From Flagellimonas onchidii (lineage in GTDB: Bacteria; Bacteroidota; Bacteroidia; Flavobacteriales; Flavobacteriaceae), in the NCBI RefSeq assembly GCF_004804315.1, contig NZ_SRXX01000005.1, positions 124,001 to 188,000 on the forward strand: DNA of 64,000 bases, written 5' to 3'. The translations under genes were made by a program, and so were the position numbers. The notes under the pieces were generated by a model. The model was not told where the DNA came from. It made no database searches and was given only the letters and a program-made list of their open reading frames with translations. Position 1 is the first letter of the stretch, and every line of letters starts with the position of its first letter. Shown here piece by piece: positions 8,040 through 16,861 of this stretch.

Positions 8040-10683
8040 GGTTACGAAAAATACCACCCAACTATATCTAAAATTACTCATCCTTATACTTTTTACAAGC
8101 CAAAGCTTTGCGCAGGATACCTCTTTTGAGAATGGGAAGGAATATATTTTAGGCGGATTGACCGTAACGGGTCTTCAAAGTTATAACGAGCAAACCGTTA
8201 AGACCTATACCGGACTTCGCGTGGGGCAACCTATCACCGTCCCCGGGGATGAAATTAGTGCGGTTATTAAAAAACTGTGGGGCTTGGAACTTTTCAGCAA
8301 TGTTGAGTTCTATTACACCAAAATAGAGGGCAACAAAATATTTTTGGAATTGAATATTTTGGAACGTCCAACGCTTTCCAATGTCACTATATATGGAGTC
8401 AAAAAACGTAAAGTAGAAGACATCCTCGACGATACTGACCTCAAAAAAGGCAAGAAAATTACAGAGAGCCTTATTGCGAATACCAAAAACTATTTGGAAA
8501 ATAAATACAAAAAACAAGGTTTTTTAAACGCCAAAGTAACCATTGCCACGGCTTCAGATACCATAGGAGCAAATACGCAGAGCATGGTAATCAATGTAAA
8601 AAAAGGTGATAAAGTAAAGATTAGAAGTATTGTTTTTGATGGAAATGAGCAGTTGTCCGACAAAAGATTGCAGAAATCACTAAAAAAGACCAAAAAGAAA
8701 AAATTCTACCGTTTCTGGAAAAAATCAAAATATATAGAGGATCAATACAAGGAAGATCTCTCCAATCTGATCGATACTTATGCTGAAAGGGGATATAGAG
8801 ATGCAAGGGTACTTTCGGACACCTTTGTCAAGGTAGACGAAAAAAGTATTGATTTAAAAATAAATGTAGAGGAAGGCAACAAGTACTATTTTGGAGATAT
8901 CAATTTTGTTGGAAACTCTGTTTATTCGGATAGGATATTGAGTCAAGTTTTGGGAATTCGTAAGGGACAAACGTACAATGGCGTGTTACTCAAAAAGCGA
9001 ATTGCCGATGATTCTAAGCCCGATGGAGAAGATTTGACCAATCTCTATCAAAATAATGGCTATCTTTTTTCTAGCATCAATCCGGTAGAGGTATCTGCAA
9101 TCAACGATACTATTAACTTTGAGATTAGAATTATAGAGGGTAAAGAAACCTTTTTAGATCACGTAACGGTTACCGGTAATGACAAAACCAACGACCATGT
9201 GATTTTTAGGGAACTACGAACTAAGCCCGGGCAGAAATATAGCAAAGACAATATTGTAAGAAGTATTCGTGAACTTGGACAATTAGGCTTTTTTGATGCT
9301 GAGCAGATTGCTCCGGACATTCAAAATCCGAACCCTAATGCTGGTACAGTGGACATCAATTACAGTTTAGTGGAGTCGGGCTCCAGCCAAATTGAGTTGC
9401 AAGGTGGTTTTGGTGGAGGTGGTTTCATAGGAACCCTCGGACTTTCATTTAGCAATTTCTCCCTAAAGAACATTTTTAATGGAGAAGCGTACAAACCCGT
9501 TCCCATGGGTGATGGGCAAACTTTTGCGTTACGTTTGCAGGCGAGTAGAACTTTTAGGGTCTACAGTTTAAATTTTTCAGAACCATGGTTAGGCGGTAAA
9601 AAACCGGTTAGATTTAATCTTTCCTTATCAAGAACGCAGCAGTTTGCTACCAGTTTTAATAGTAGGGGTAGATTCGATGTGGACAAGAACAGAGGGTTTG
9701 CCATTACTGGTGTATCTGCAGGTTTGGCCAAAAGGGTACGATGGCCAGATGATTTCTTTACCGTTTCTCATTCTGTTGCCTATCAGCTCTACGATTTTAA
9801 CAATTTCAATAACGGACTTTTCAACTTTGGTAATGGTAGCTCAAACTCCTTGAGCTATACATTAGGTATTTCTAGAAGCTCGCAAGGGCCTAGTAGAATA
9901 TTTCCAATGACTGGTTCAAACTTTGAATTGACAGCGAAGTTTACACCGCCATATTCACTTTTTGGAAGCAAGGATTTTAAGGAGATACGATCCCAAATCA
10001 ATGATAAAACAACTCGGTTAATAGAAATCGGTGGACCAAATACCGGAACCGTGGAAGAACAGGCCGAATTTGTTCGCCTTAGTGATGAAATAGAAACTTT
10101 GGAAGAAGAACGCTTTAAACTGTTGGAATTCTACAAGATTAAGTTTAAGGGAGATTGGTATACCAACTTGGTGGATAAGTTGGTACTTCGAACCAATGCA
10201 GAGTTCGGATTTTTAGGAAGCTATAACAATGACATAGGTGCTGTACCTTTCGAACGCTTTTTTGTAGGAGGGGATGGCCTTGGTAACTTTACACTTGACG
10301 GCCGGGATGTAGTACAACTTAGAGGTTATGAAAACAGCTCTTTGACTCCTTTTAGCCGAAATGCAATAACAGGTCAAAATGAAAGGGATGGAGGTACAAT
10401 TTATAATAAATTCTCTCTAGAACTTAGATATCCGTTGACCTTGAAACCATCTGCTTCCATCTATGCACTTACTTTTTTGGAAGCGGGTAACGCCTTTAAC
10501 AATTTTAGTGAATTTAATCCGTTTGAATTAAAACGATCTGCCGGAGTGGGGCTACGTATTTTTATGCCGGCATTTGGTCTCTTGGGTATTGATTTTGGAT
10601 ATGGATTCGATTCAGATGCAAATCCATCCTCAGTTGGGCCAAGCGGCTGGCAAACGCACTTCATTATCGGTCAGCAATTTTAA
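8011..10683 (+). CDS. bamA: BamA/Omp85 outer-membrane protein assembly factor
   Basis: Core of the BAM machine that folds and inserts outer-membrane barrels. The 890-residue product has a hydrophobic signal ending FTSQSFAQD, a periplasmic section to about residue 455 with five POTRA-like repeats (one begins GGLTVTGLQSYN; each contains the F-D-G/GN turn), then a 16-stranded barrel with the lid-loop motif QLRGYENSSL and a C-terminal strand ending in an aromatic residue (FIIGQQF). There is no ATG in frame near the signal peptide; the first credible start is TTG at 8011, inside the end of uppS, so translation is probably coupled. A charged 40-residue stretch around residues 670-710 rich in E and L interrupts the barrel and looks like a loop insertion. 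Confidence 0.95.
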   Translation: MEKLANNLTKVTKNTTQLYLKLLILILFTSQSFAQDTSFENGKEYILGGLTVTGLQSYNEQTVKTYTGLRVGQPITVPGDEISAVIKKLWGLELFSNVEFYYTKIEGNKIFLELNILERPTLSNVTIYGVKKRKVEDILDDTDLKKGKKITESLIANTKNYLENKYKKQGFLNAKVTIATASDTIGANTQSMVINVKKGDKVKIRSIVFDGNEQLSDKRLQKSLKKTKKKKFYRFWKKSKYIEDQYKEDLSNLIDTYAERGYRDARVLSDTFVKVDEKSIDLKINVEEGNKYYFGDINFVGNSVYSDRILSQVLGIRKGQTYNGVLLKKRIADDSKPDGEDLTNLYQNNGYLFSSINPVEVSAINDTINFEIRIIEGKETFLDHVTVTGNDKTNDHVIFRELRTKPGQKYSKDNIVRSIRELGQLGFFDAEQIAPDIQNPNPNAGTVDINYSLVESGSSQIELQGGFGGGGFIGTLGLSFSNFSLKNIFNGEAYKPVPMGDGQTFALRLQASRTFRVYSLNFSEPWLGGKKPVRFNLSLSRTQQFATSFNSRGRFDVDKNRGFAITGVSAGLAKRVRWPDDFFTVSHSVAYQLYDFNNFNNGLFNFGNGSSNSLSYTLGISRSSQGPSRIFPMTGSNFELTAKFTPPYSLFGSKDFKEIRSQINDKTTRLIEIGGPNTGTVEEQAEFVRLSDEIETLEEERFKLLEFYKIKFKGDWYTNLVDKLVLRTNAEFGFLGSYNNDIGAVPFERFFVGGDGLGNFTLDGRDVVQLRGYENSSLTPFSRNAITGQNERDGGTIYNKFSLELRYPLTLKPSASIYALTFLEAGNAFNNFSEFNPFELKRSAGVGLRIFMPAFGLLGIDFGYGFDSDANPSSVGPSGWQTHFIIGQQF

Positions 10684-10781
10684 CTCTAAGAAAATATGGG
10701 CATCTTAACGTAATAAACAGCTCATTTTGAATTAATTAGTTATTTTGGCACGATATTTTCTTTGTAAAAGCGGAATCAAAA

Positions 10782-11618
10782 ATGAATAGTAAAGTTCTTT
10801 TGACATTGATTGTTTTGATGGTATCACTGCATGGCTTTTCCCAAAGAGGTGTCAGAATAGGATATGTGGATATGGAATATATCCTGGAAAATGTGGAAGA
10901 ATATCGTGATGCTACAGAACAGTTAAATGCCAAAGCTGTTAAATGGAAGCAAGAAATTGAGCTCAAACAAAGTGTTATAGAGCAAATGAAGAAAGATTTA
11001 ATGGCCGAAAAAGTATTGTTGACGGATGAACTCATTGCTGAGCGCGAAGAGGAAATCCAGATTTTGGAGGGTGAAATGCTAGATTACCAACAAGATCGTT
11101 TTGGCCCACAAGGTGACTTGGTGTTACAAAAACAACTTTTGATTCAACCTATACAAGATCAAGTTTTCAATGAGGTCCAAAAAATAGGAGGTAATAAAAG
11201 ATATGATTTTATTTTTGATAAATCAGCAGATGTCGTAATGTTGTATTCCGAAAAAAGACACGATATAAGTGACTTGATATTAAGGGAGATAGCTAGGACA
11301 CGAAAAGTGAGCAAGTCCAACAAAAAAGCAAAGGAAAAAAGCAGGTTGGACAAGTTCAAGGATGAACAGGCAGAAGAAGATAAAGAAATAAGTGAGGCCT
11401 TAAAAGAGCGCCAAGCAAAAGCGGAAGCAGCAAAAGATGCAAAAGCAAAATCAGCCGAGGAGCGAAGAGCCGAGCAATTACGATTAAGAGAAGAACGAAA
11501 GAAAGCATACGAGGCAAGAAGGCAAAAATTATTGGAAGAGCGTGATGCCAAGCGAAAAGCAAAGCTTGAAGAACGAAAAAAAGCGCAGGAACAAGAAAAA
11601 GATTCAATACCTAATTAA
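10782..11618 (+). CDS. OmpH/Skp-family periplasmic chaperone, long form
   Basis: Skp-like chaperone that would hold unfolded outer-membrane proteins in the periplasm for BamA. Residues 1-21 form a signal peptide (cleavage after HGFSQ); then GVRIGYVDMEYILENVEEYRDA is the family N-terminus, followed by the long helical arms of the OmpH domain to about residue 170. The remaining 110 residues are an extreme Lys/Glu/Ala/Arg-rich helix (for example RRAEQLRLREERKKAYEARR), far beyond the 160-170 residues of a normal Skp. The tail is probably a coiled coil or an extended charged helix. It follows bamA and precedes a normal-length paralogue. Confidence 0.9.
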   Translation: MNSKVLLTLIVLMVSLHGFSQRGVRIGYVDMEYILENVEEYRDATEQLNAKAVKWKQEIELKQSVIEQMKKDLMAEKVLLTDELIAEREEEIQILEGEMLDYQQDRFGPQGDLVLQKQLLIQPIQDQVFNEVQKIGGNKRYDFIFDKSADVVMLYSEKRHDISDLILREIARTRKVSKSNKKAKEKSRLDKFKDEQAEEDKEISEALKERQAKAEAAKDAKAKSAEERRAEQLRLREERKKAYEARRQKLLEERDAKRKAKLEERKKAQEQEKDSIPN

Positions 11619-11664
11619 ATATTGAAACATAAAAATTAACTTTTCAAAATAGTAACTTAGAACC

Positions 11665-12174
11665 ATGAAAAATGTAAAGAAGATCGCTGTAGCCATTGTA
11701 TTGTTTGTTGCAGCTACGGGCTTTGTAAATGCGCAGAGCAAGGTTGCACACATTAATGTACAGCAATTATTGTCTGAAATGCCGGAGATGAAGACAGCCC
11801 AAGCAGAACTCAAAAAATTACAGGAAACCTATAGAGCTGATATAGAAAGCTCACTTACTGAATATCAAAACAAAGCGACTCAGTATTCCAACGAAGCCTC
11901 TTCAAAGACAAGAGAAGAAAATTTGAAGCGACAAGAAGAATTGGCAGGTTTTGAAAAAAGCATTGGTGAATTCCAGCAAAATGCACAACAGCAAATGGCA
12001 CAAAAACAGCAAGAACTGTTTGCGCCAATTTCAGATAAAGCCAAAGCCGCTATCGAAAAAGTGGCAGCTGCCGAAGGTTTCGACTATGTTATTGACGCAA
12101 GTCCAGGATTGAGCCTTATCGTTGCCAAAGGAAAAGATTTGTTGCCAGCTGTAAAACAAGAGCTAGGCTTCTAA
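11665..12174 (+). CDS. OmpH/Skp-family periplasmic chaperone
   Basis: A 169-residue Skp homologue of standard size: signal peptide ending FVNAQ, the family start SKVAHINVQQLLSEMPEMK, a helical arm rich in Gln/Glu/Lys (residues 50-120), and a C-terminal strand region GFDYVIDASPGLSLIVAKG. It is the second of two tandem chaperones after bamA and the last gene before a strong terminator, so it closes the envelope-assembly transcript. It probably trimerises like E. coli Skp. Confidence 0.92.
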   Translation: MKNVKKIAVAIVLFVAATGFVNAQSKVAHINVQQLLSEMPEMKTAQAELKKLQETYRADIESSLTEYQNKATQYSNEASSKTREENLKRQEELAGFEKSIGEFQQNAQQQMAQKQQELFAPISDKAKAAIEKVAAAEGFDYVIDASPGLSLIVAKGKDLLPAVKQELGF

Positions 12175-12195
12175 ATTTGGATTAAAAATATATTT

Positions 12196-12231
12196 AAACC
12201 GCTTTTTTCCGTTGAAAGAAGCGGTTTTTTT
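12196..12231 (+). terminator. Terminator closing the bamA-ompH run
   Basis: AAACCGCTT (12196-12204) pairs with AAGCGGTTT (12219-12227) and is followed by a T tract, 21 nt after the second ompH stop. Confidence 0.85.
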
Positions 12232-12263
12232 ATTCCATTGATTCAATAGTTATATTTTTGGAT

Positions 12264-13043
12264 ATGCAAAATCCAATAGGAATTTTTGATTCTGGCGTAG
12301 GTGGGACCTCTATCTGGAAAGAGATTCGTAAAATACTCCCTTTGGAAGATACTATATATTTGGCCGATAGTAAGAACGCGCCCTATGGCTCAAAATCTGA
12401 AGAAGAAATACTTCAACTTAGTATAAAGAATACAGAGTACCTTCTTGAAAAAAAATGTAAGCTTATTGTGGTGGCGTGTAATACCGCTACTACAAATGCC
12501 ATAGACGAGTTACGGGCAAAGTATGAGGTGCCCTTCATTGGTATTGAACCAGCAATAAAGCCTGCGGCTTTGCGGACCAAGACCAAGAAAGTAGGGGTAT
12601 TGGCTACAAAGGGTACACTGACCAGTAATTTGTTTTATAATACCTCCAAAATATTTGCGGAGGGTATCCAAGTATTTGAACAAGAGGGTACAGGGCTGGT
12701 CGAATTGATCGAGGCGGGTAAAGTAAATTCTGAAGAAACAAAGAAGCTGCTGGTTAGATATATTGACCCAATGCTTCAAAACGGAATCGATTCGCTTGTT
12801 TTGGGCTGCACCCATTATCCATACTTAATACCTGTGCTAAAAAAAATCCTTTCAACCGATATCAGCATTATTGATTCTGGGGAAGCGGTTGCACGTCAAA
12901 CCAAAGCGGTTCTTGATAAGCAAGGGCAGTTAGCTTCGGAAAATAAAACTCCAAAACACATTTTCTATTCCAATACCGATATCACTGTGCTTCAAAGCAT
13001 GGTTAAGGAACCCAATATTCAAGTGGCCCATCTGGATTTTTAA
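12264..13043 (+). CDS. murI: Glutamate racemase
   Basis: Interconverts L- and D-glutamate for peptidoglycan synthesis; cytosolic and cofactor-independent. From the ATG at 12264 the protein is 259 residues. The family start MQNPIGIFDSGVGG, the first catalytic cysteine in VVACNTATT (Cys72) and the second in LGCTHYPYL are all intact. A TTG two codons upstream is in frame but the ATG fits the family N-terminus. The gene has a TATTTTTG sequence only 3 nt before the ATG, which overlaps the tail of the preceding terminator and is probably chance. Confidence 0.96.
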   Translation: MQNPIGIFDSGVGGTSIWKEIRKILPLEDTIYLADSKNAPYGSKSEEEILQLSIKNTEYLLEKKCKLIVVACNTATTNAIDELRAKYEVPFIGIEPAIKPAALRTKTKKVGVLATKGTLTSNLFYNTSKIFAEGIQVFEQEGTGLVELIEAGKVNSEETKKLLVRYIDPMLQNGIDSLVLGCTHYPYLIPVLKKILSTDISIIDSGEAVARQTKAVLDKQGQLASENKTPKHIFYSNTDITVLQSMVKEPNIQVAHLDF

Positions 13044-13088
13044 GAATACCTCATTCTAGAAATGAGAAGCCCGAAATGGATAATCTGA

Positions 13089-13580
13089 CTATTTTCTTTT
13101 ATAAGTAAGATATGTGAAATCAAATTTATGCTTATCATCCTTTGGATGATATTTCTCACGCGTTAACTCCCAAGCGGCCTCATCAATTTCTGGAAAAAAA
13201 GTATCCGCTTCAAAGCTATGGTGGATTCGGGTCAGCTCAATGTCCGTAGCAATGGCCATTGACTGTTTGTATATTTCCCCTCCACCAATAATAAAGGAGC
13301 GTTCTTCATCCCCGACCAATCCGATAGCTTCCTCCAAAGAGTGTACTACCTTGCATGGGAATTTAGGTTTGTAGTTTTGATCCCGCGTCACCACAATGTG
13401 CTCGCGGTTCGGTAAGGCTTTAGGGAAGCTTTCCAGCGTCTTTCTGCCCATAATTATCTTATGGCCCGAAGTGAGCGCTTTAAAACGCTTAAAATCGTCC
13501 GGTAAATGCCAAGGAAGGTCGTTGTTTATGCCCAGCGCATTGTTTTCTGCTGCAGCTGCGATTATGATCAATTGTTTCAC
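13089..13580 (-). CDS. folA: Dihydrofolate reductase
   Basis: Reduces dihydrofolate to tetrahydrofolate with NADPH, regenerating the cofactor oxidised by thymidylate synthase (thyA is also in this window, 15 kb away). The 163-residue product shows the DHFR core: IIIAAAAENNALGINNDLPWHLPDD with the substrate-binding acidic residue, KIIMGRKTLESFP for the NADPH loop, and FIIGGGEIYKQ. The start codon is GTG at 13580, overlapping the stop of the 2TM-domain gene as GTGA, so translation is coupled. Confidence 0.96.
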   Translation of the reverse strand: MKQLIIIAAAAENNALGINNDLPWHLPDDFKRFKALTSGHKIIMGRKTLESFPKALPNREHIVVTRDQNYKPKFPCKVVHSLEEAIGLVGDEERSFIIGGGEIYKQSMAIATDIELTRIHHSFEADTFFPEIDEAAWELTREKYHPKDDKHKFDFTYLTYKRK

Positions 13581-13969
13581 TGATCTTTTTTTTTATTGAT
13601 GTTGGAAATGGGAAAATCGGTCTCTATTTCCTTTTGAAGTTCTGAAATCCGTTGTTTTTGTTTTTGCACTAATCTCTCCCGTTGCTTTCGCTCCCAATCC
13701 TGGCCCATAAACTTGTGGGTGACAAACACATTGAAAGTGTGAAGAACCAACAAAAACATCCAAAGAAGAATAGCCCAAACAGACCAATCATATGTTTCTC
13801 CATATTTAAGAATCTTATTGGCCAGCACCAACAGCACACTTCCAATCAAGAACATCACAAAATGGGAGAACAACCTTTTCTTTTGGCGAACCCTCTTTTG
13901 GGCATTTTCCAATAGTTCGTGTTGTTCAATGTCAAGAGTACTTTCCGATGATTTCTTTTTGGAAAACAT
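13577..13969 (-). CDS. 2TM domain-containing membrane protein
   Basis: A 130-residue inner-membrane protein. An N-terminal charged amphipathic segment precedes two transmembrane helices (about residues 35-55 and 63-83), then the family signature THKFMGQDWERKQ and a basic/acidic helical tail. This is the 2TM domain (PF13239) common in Flavobacteriia and sometimes fused to histidine kinases; function unknown. I prefer the ATG at 13969 to a GTG seven codons upstream. It is translationally coupled to folA. Confidence 0.8.
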   Translation of the reverse strand: MFSKKKSSESTLDIEQHELLENAQKRVRQKKRLFSHFVMFLIGSVLLVLANKILKYGETYDWSVWAILLWMFLLVLHTFNVFVTHKFMGQDWERKQRERLVQKQKQRISELQKEIETDFPISNINKKKDQ

Positions 13970-14023
13970 TGAATGGCTATCTTTATTCACAAATATAACC
14001 TAATTAGACCCAAAGCACTAGAA

Positions 14024-15103
14024 ATGCAAAATCTCCGAAAAAAGTTCCCCGTTTTAAAACAATGTATTTATGCAAATACTCCGGCAACTGGATTATTGTC
14101 TGAAGATTTGATGGAGTGGAGGCAAGAACATGATTTGGACTATCTAATCGGAGGAAGTATCACCAAGCAAAAGAATTTTGAAAGCATTGGGGATGTAAGA
14201 GATGCCGTTGGTAGGTTTTTTCAGTGCATATCGGAAAATGTGGCTTTGGTCCCGAATTTTACACTTGGATTGAACATGTTGTTGGAAGGACTATCTAAAG
14301 ATAACCGTATACTTTTGGTGGAAAATGACTATCCTTCTCTAAACTGGCCTTTTGAAACCAGAAGTTTTCATCGAGAATATGTCAAAATTAGCAAACACTT
14401 TGAGGAGGAAATCTATAATAGAGTTGAATCTGGAAAAGTTGATGTTTTGGCCATAAGTATAGTACAATGGATCAATGGTATAAAAATCGACCTTGATTTT
14501 ATAAAAAAGCTAAAGAACGATTTTCCAAATCTTTTGGTTATTGCGGATGGCACACAATTTTGTGGAACCCAATCTTTCAACTTTGCTGATTCTGGGATTG
14601 ACGTACTCGGGACCAGTGGTTATAAGTGGCTTTTGTCGGGTTATGGCAATGGTTTTGTTTTGGTGTCCAAAGCAGCAAAAGAGCGCTTTATCCCCAAGTT
14701 TATTGGCAATGGTTCTGTAGACAGAAATGTGAATTTAAGAAACACCATACCCTTTTGTAAACATTTAGAACCTGGACATTTGGATTCTTTCAATTTCGGA
14801 AGTCTACAATTTTCACTGAACTTTTTAGAGACCGTTGGTATGAATCATATTGATGTTCAACTTCAAAAACTATCACAAAAAGCCAAAGAAGGATTTTCTT
14901 CATTAGGGTTATTGGAAAACGAGGTGGTGGAACGTAAGGTACATAGTACAATATTCAATATTAAAGGAGATGAGCAGCTTTTCAATAAATTATTGGACGA
15001 AAACGTGGTATGTACCAGGCGTGGAAGTGGCATTCGACTCGGTTTTCATTTCTATAACACCGAAAATGAGATAGATGCCATTTTGGATATTATTAAATCT
15101 TGA
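14024..15103 (+). CDS. Aminotransferase class V-fold PLP-dependent enzyme
   Basis: A 359-residue soluble PLP enzyme of the class V (NifS/EgtE/kynureninase-like) fold. The PLP pyridine-N aspartate lies in VIADGTQFCGT and the Schiff-base lysine in LGTSGYKWLLSG; the C-terminal GIRLGFHFYNTENEID is typical of the fold. There is no NifS-like cysteine loop, so a cysteine desulfurase is unlikely. I start at the ATG at 14024 (MQNLRKKFPVL); an in-frame ATG 17 codons upstream overlaps the divergent 2TM gene. The substrate is unknown. Ergothioneine beta-lyase (EgtE) belongs to the same fold and egtBD lie 0.8-2.9 kb away, but on the other strand and with two genes between, so this link is only a hypothesis. 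Confidence 0.75.
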   Translation: MQNLRKKFPVLKQCIYANTPATGLLSEDLMEWRQEHDLDYLIGGSITKQKNFESIGDVRDAVGRFFQCISENVALVPNFTLGLNMLLEGLSKDNRILLVENDYPSLNWPFETRSFHREYVKISKHFEEEIYNRVESGKVDVLAISIVQWINGIKIDLDFIKKLKNDFPNLLVIADGTQFCGTQSFNFADSGIDVLGTSGYKWLLSGYGNGFVLVSKAAKERFIPKFIGNGSVDRNVNLRNTIPFCKHLEPGHLDSFNFGSLQFSLNFLETVGMNHIDVQLQKLSQKAKEGFSSLGLLENEVVERKVHSTIFNIKGDEQLFNKLLDENVVCTRRGSGIRLGFHFYNTENEIDAILDIIKS

Positions 15104-15265
15104 GAAGCCAATTCTTTATTTTGTAAAAAAAATCCTCTTGATTTTATCAAAGTAATTCTATTGTTAGCTGCATTTTAATAATCTGATAAATCGAACTTAA
15201 CTTATTGTGAATAAGCGGTTTTATCTATTGTTTTGTGCTGGTTTTTAATCTTAAAAAACAAAATC

Positions 15266-15562
15266 ATGGCAATAAAGAAACAATACCTTAAAAGCAAACC
15301 TGTTTGTAAAGTAACATTTACAGTACCTGCGGAAGAAGCTGAAAATGTAGCTGTTGTAGGGGACTTCAATAATTGGGATCCAAAAGGGAACACCTTGAAA
15401 AAGTTAAAAAACGGAACATTCAAAGGAACCTTTGACCTTCCAAAGGAAAACACATTTGAATTTAGATATTTGGTTGACGACACCTATGTGAACGATGTAG
15501 AGGCAGATCGTTACCAATGGAACGATTACGCTGGTACGGAAAATGCCGTTTTAGAACTGTAA
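15266..15562 (+). CDS. Small CBM48/isoamylase early-set domain protein
   Basis: A 98-residue protein that is a single carbohydrate-binding module. The core VTFTVPAEEAENVAVVGDFNNWDPKG is the CBM48/AMPK-type glycogen-binding signature (VxGxFNxW), and FEFRYLVDDTYVNDVEADRY is the second conserved block. There is no catalytic domain or signal peptide, so it is probably a cytosolic glycogen or alpha-glucan binder. The ATG at 15266 is preceded by an A-rich leader; upstream TTG readings are unlikely. As I recall, this small gene neighbours thyA and folA in other Flavobacteriaceae, which suggests a conserved but unexplained association. Confidence 0.85.
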   Translation: MAIKKQYLKSKPVCKVTFTVPAEEAENVAVVGDFNNWDPKGNTLKKLKNGTFKGTFDLPKENTFEFRYLVDDTYVNDVEADRYQWNDYAGTENAVLEL

Positions 15563-15570
15563 TCAGAAAA

Positions 15571-15605
15571 AAAATGTTGCCATTGAAGTCTTTAGGCTTC
15601 AATGG
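15571..15605 (-). terminator. Terminator of the egtB-egtD-DUF427 run
   Basis: CCATTGAAG (15580-15588) pairs with CTTCAATGG (15597-15605). On the minus strand the stem is followed by a T run (15574-15567). The stem includes the last codons of the DUF427 gene, so terminator and coding sequence overlap. Confidence 0.8.
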
Positions 15606-15873
15606 TGACCCCTTTCCAAAAGGCTACCCGACCTTTTATTGACCGGGCCAATTCACTGGTTTCTGGGTAATACCAAGCGGCATCTGTGTTTTCTTCTCCA
15701 TCAACCTCCACGGTGTAATAAGACGCGACCCCTTTCCATGGGCAGGTGGTATGTGTTTCGCTGGATTTAAAGTATTCTTTTTTAATACTTTCTGCAGGAA
15801 AATAGTGGTTACCCTCAATGACTATGGTATCATCACTTTCTGCGATTACGGTATTGTTCCAAATTGCTTTCAT
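15592..15873 (-). CDS. DUF427 domain protein
   Basis: A 93-residue soluble protein with the full DUF427 signature: MKAIWNNTVIAESDDTIVIEG, YFPAESI, the invariant TTCPWKGVASYYTV with its cysteine, and AAWYYPETSE. The family adopts a small beta barrel and has no agreed biochemical role. It starts 3 nt after egtD stops and ends in the terminator that closes the run, so it is co-transcribed with egtB and egtD. This makes it a candidate accessory factor in thiohistidine metabolism, which is an inference from context. No signal peptide. Confidence 0.88.
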   Translation of the reverse strand: MKAIWNNTVIAESDDTIVIEGNHYFPAESIKKEYFKSSETHTTCPWKGVASYYTVEVDGEENTDAAWYYPETSELARSIKGRVAFWKGVTIEA

Positions 15874-15876
15874 AGG

Positions 15877-16845
15877 CTACTTTTTAAAAACATAGTTTTT
15901 AAACCACTGTTTATCATCCGTAAAACTGTTGACAATCTTAAGATCGGCTTGATTAGCCAACCATTCCACAGTGGTATCATCATACTTTTGGGAAATCTCT
16001 GTATGGATGGTTTCCCAAGCATTAAGACGAACATTAAGGTCTAAACTTTCAATCTGGACCGATTGGGCTTCTTTGGACACTAAATAGCTTTTAGCAGTTC
16101 CGGTCTCTGGATCATATGCTTCCCAGTGCAAAAATTTATCTACATCAAAGTTTCCACCCATCTCTTTATTGATTCGGGTAAGGATATTCTTGTTGAAAGC
16201 TTCTGTAATCCCAGTTTTATCATTGTAGGCATCCAAAACGGTCTGTGGGTTCTTTTTTTGGTCAAGACCCATGAAAATAAGGTCGTCATCGCTTATGGAA
16301 TCCCTCATGTTTTTTAAGAACTCAATAGCTTGGGGGTGCAATAGATTGCCCATGTTAGAGCCCAAGAAAAGAATAACCTTGCGTCGGCCGTTAGCTTTTC
16401 CAATATCACGTAGCGTTTCAAAATAAGTGCCTTGCAGTGTATTGACCTCAACTTCCGGAATCTCCTTCTTTATGGATGTCTCCAACTGATGCAGGGCATT
16501 TTGGCTAATGTCAATGGGTCTATAATCAAAGCTGATTTGTTGGTTCACAAAATGACGAAGCAGGATTTTTGTCTTTTTTCCATCACCAGCGCCCAATTCG
16601 AATAGGCTGAAAGGTTCTCCATCTTTTCTGAAAAGCTGGGCTATTTCACCTTTGTTTTCATCTAAAATGTGGTATTCATAATCGGTAAGATAATACTCGG
16701 GCATCGCCATGATATCCTGGAATAGTTTATCTCCCACTTCGTCATAAAAGTATTTGGAGGATAAATATTTGGGAAATGCTGTCAGTCCCTCGTAAACTTC
16801 TTGTTCAAAAGTCGAGACGAAAGTTGGAGCTTGTGTTGTTTGCAT
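15877..16845 (-). CDS. egtD: L-histidine N(alpha)-methyltransferase
   Basis: Uses three SAM molecules to convert histidine to hercynine (trimethylhistidine), the first committed step to ergothioneine. The 322-residue length is standard. Visible motifs are the N-terminal GLTAFPKYLSSKYFYDEVGDKL, the substrate segment MPEYYLTDYEYHIL, SAM-motif I as FELGAGDGKKTKILLRH, and FLGSNMGNL with the Asn and Gly residues seen in EgtD. It follows egtB by 16 nt. SAM supply links it to metK elsewhere in the window. Confidence 0.93.
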   Translation of the reverse strand: MQTTQAPTFVSTFEQEVYEGLTAFPKYLSSKYFYDEVGDKLFQDIMAMPEYYLTDYEYHILDENKGEIAQLFRKDGEPFSLFELGAGDGKKTKILLRHFVNQQISFDYRPIDISQNALHQLETSIKKEIPEVEVNTLQGTYFETLRDIGKANGRRKVILFLGSNMGNLLHPQAIEFLKNMRDSISDDDLIFMGLDQKKNPQTVLDAYNDKTGITEAFNKNILTRINKEMGGNFDVDKFLHWEAYDPETGTAKSYLVSKEAQSVQIESLDLNVRLNAWETIHTEISQKYDDTTVEWLANQADLKIVNSFTDDKQWFKNYVFKK

Positions 16846-16861
16846 AGGTCCTATGTCGAAA

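Noticed and set aside
12238-12266. TATTTTTG just before the murI ATG, suggesting a leaderless transcript
   Set aside because: The sequence is the T tail of the previous terminator, and the only TTG upstream is 12 nt away, too close for a -33 element.
12510-12815. 101-codon frame on the minus strand inside murI
   Set aside because: It is fully contained in a gene with all catalytic motifs and has no family resemblance; treated as a shadow.
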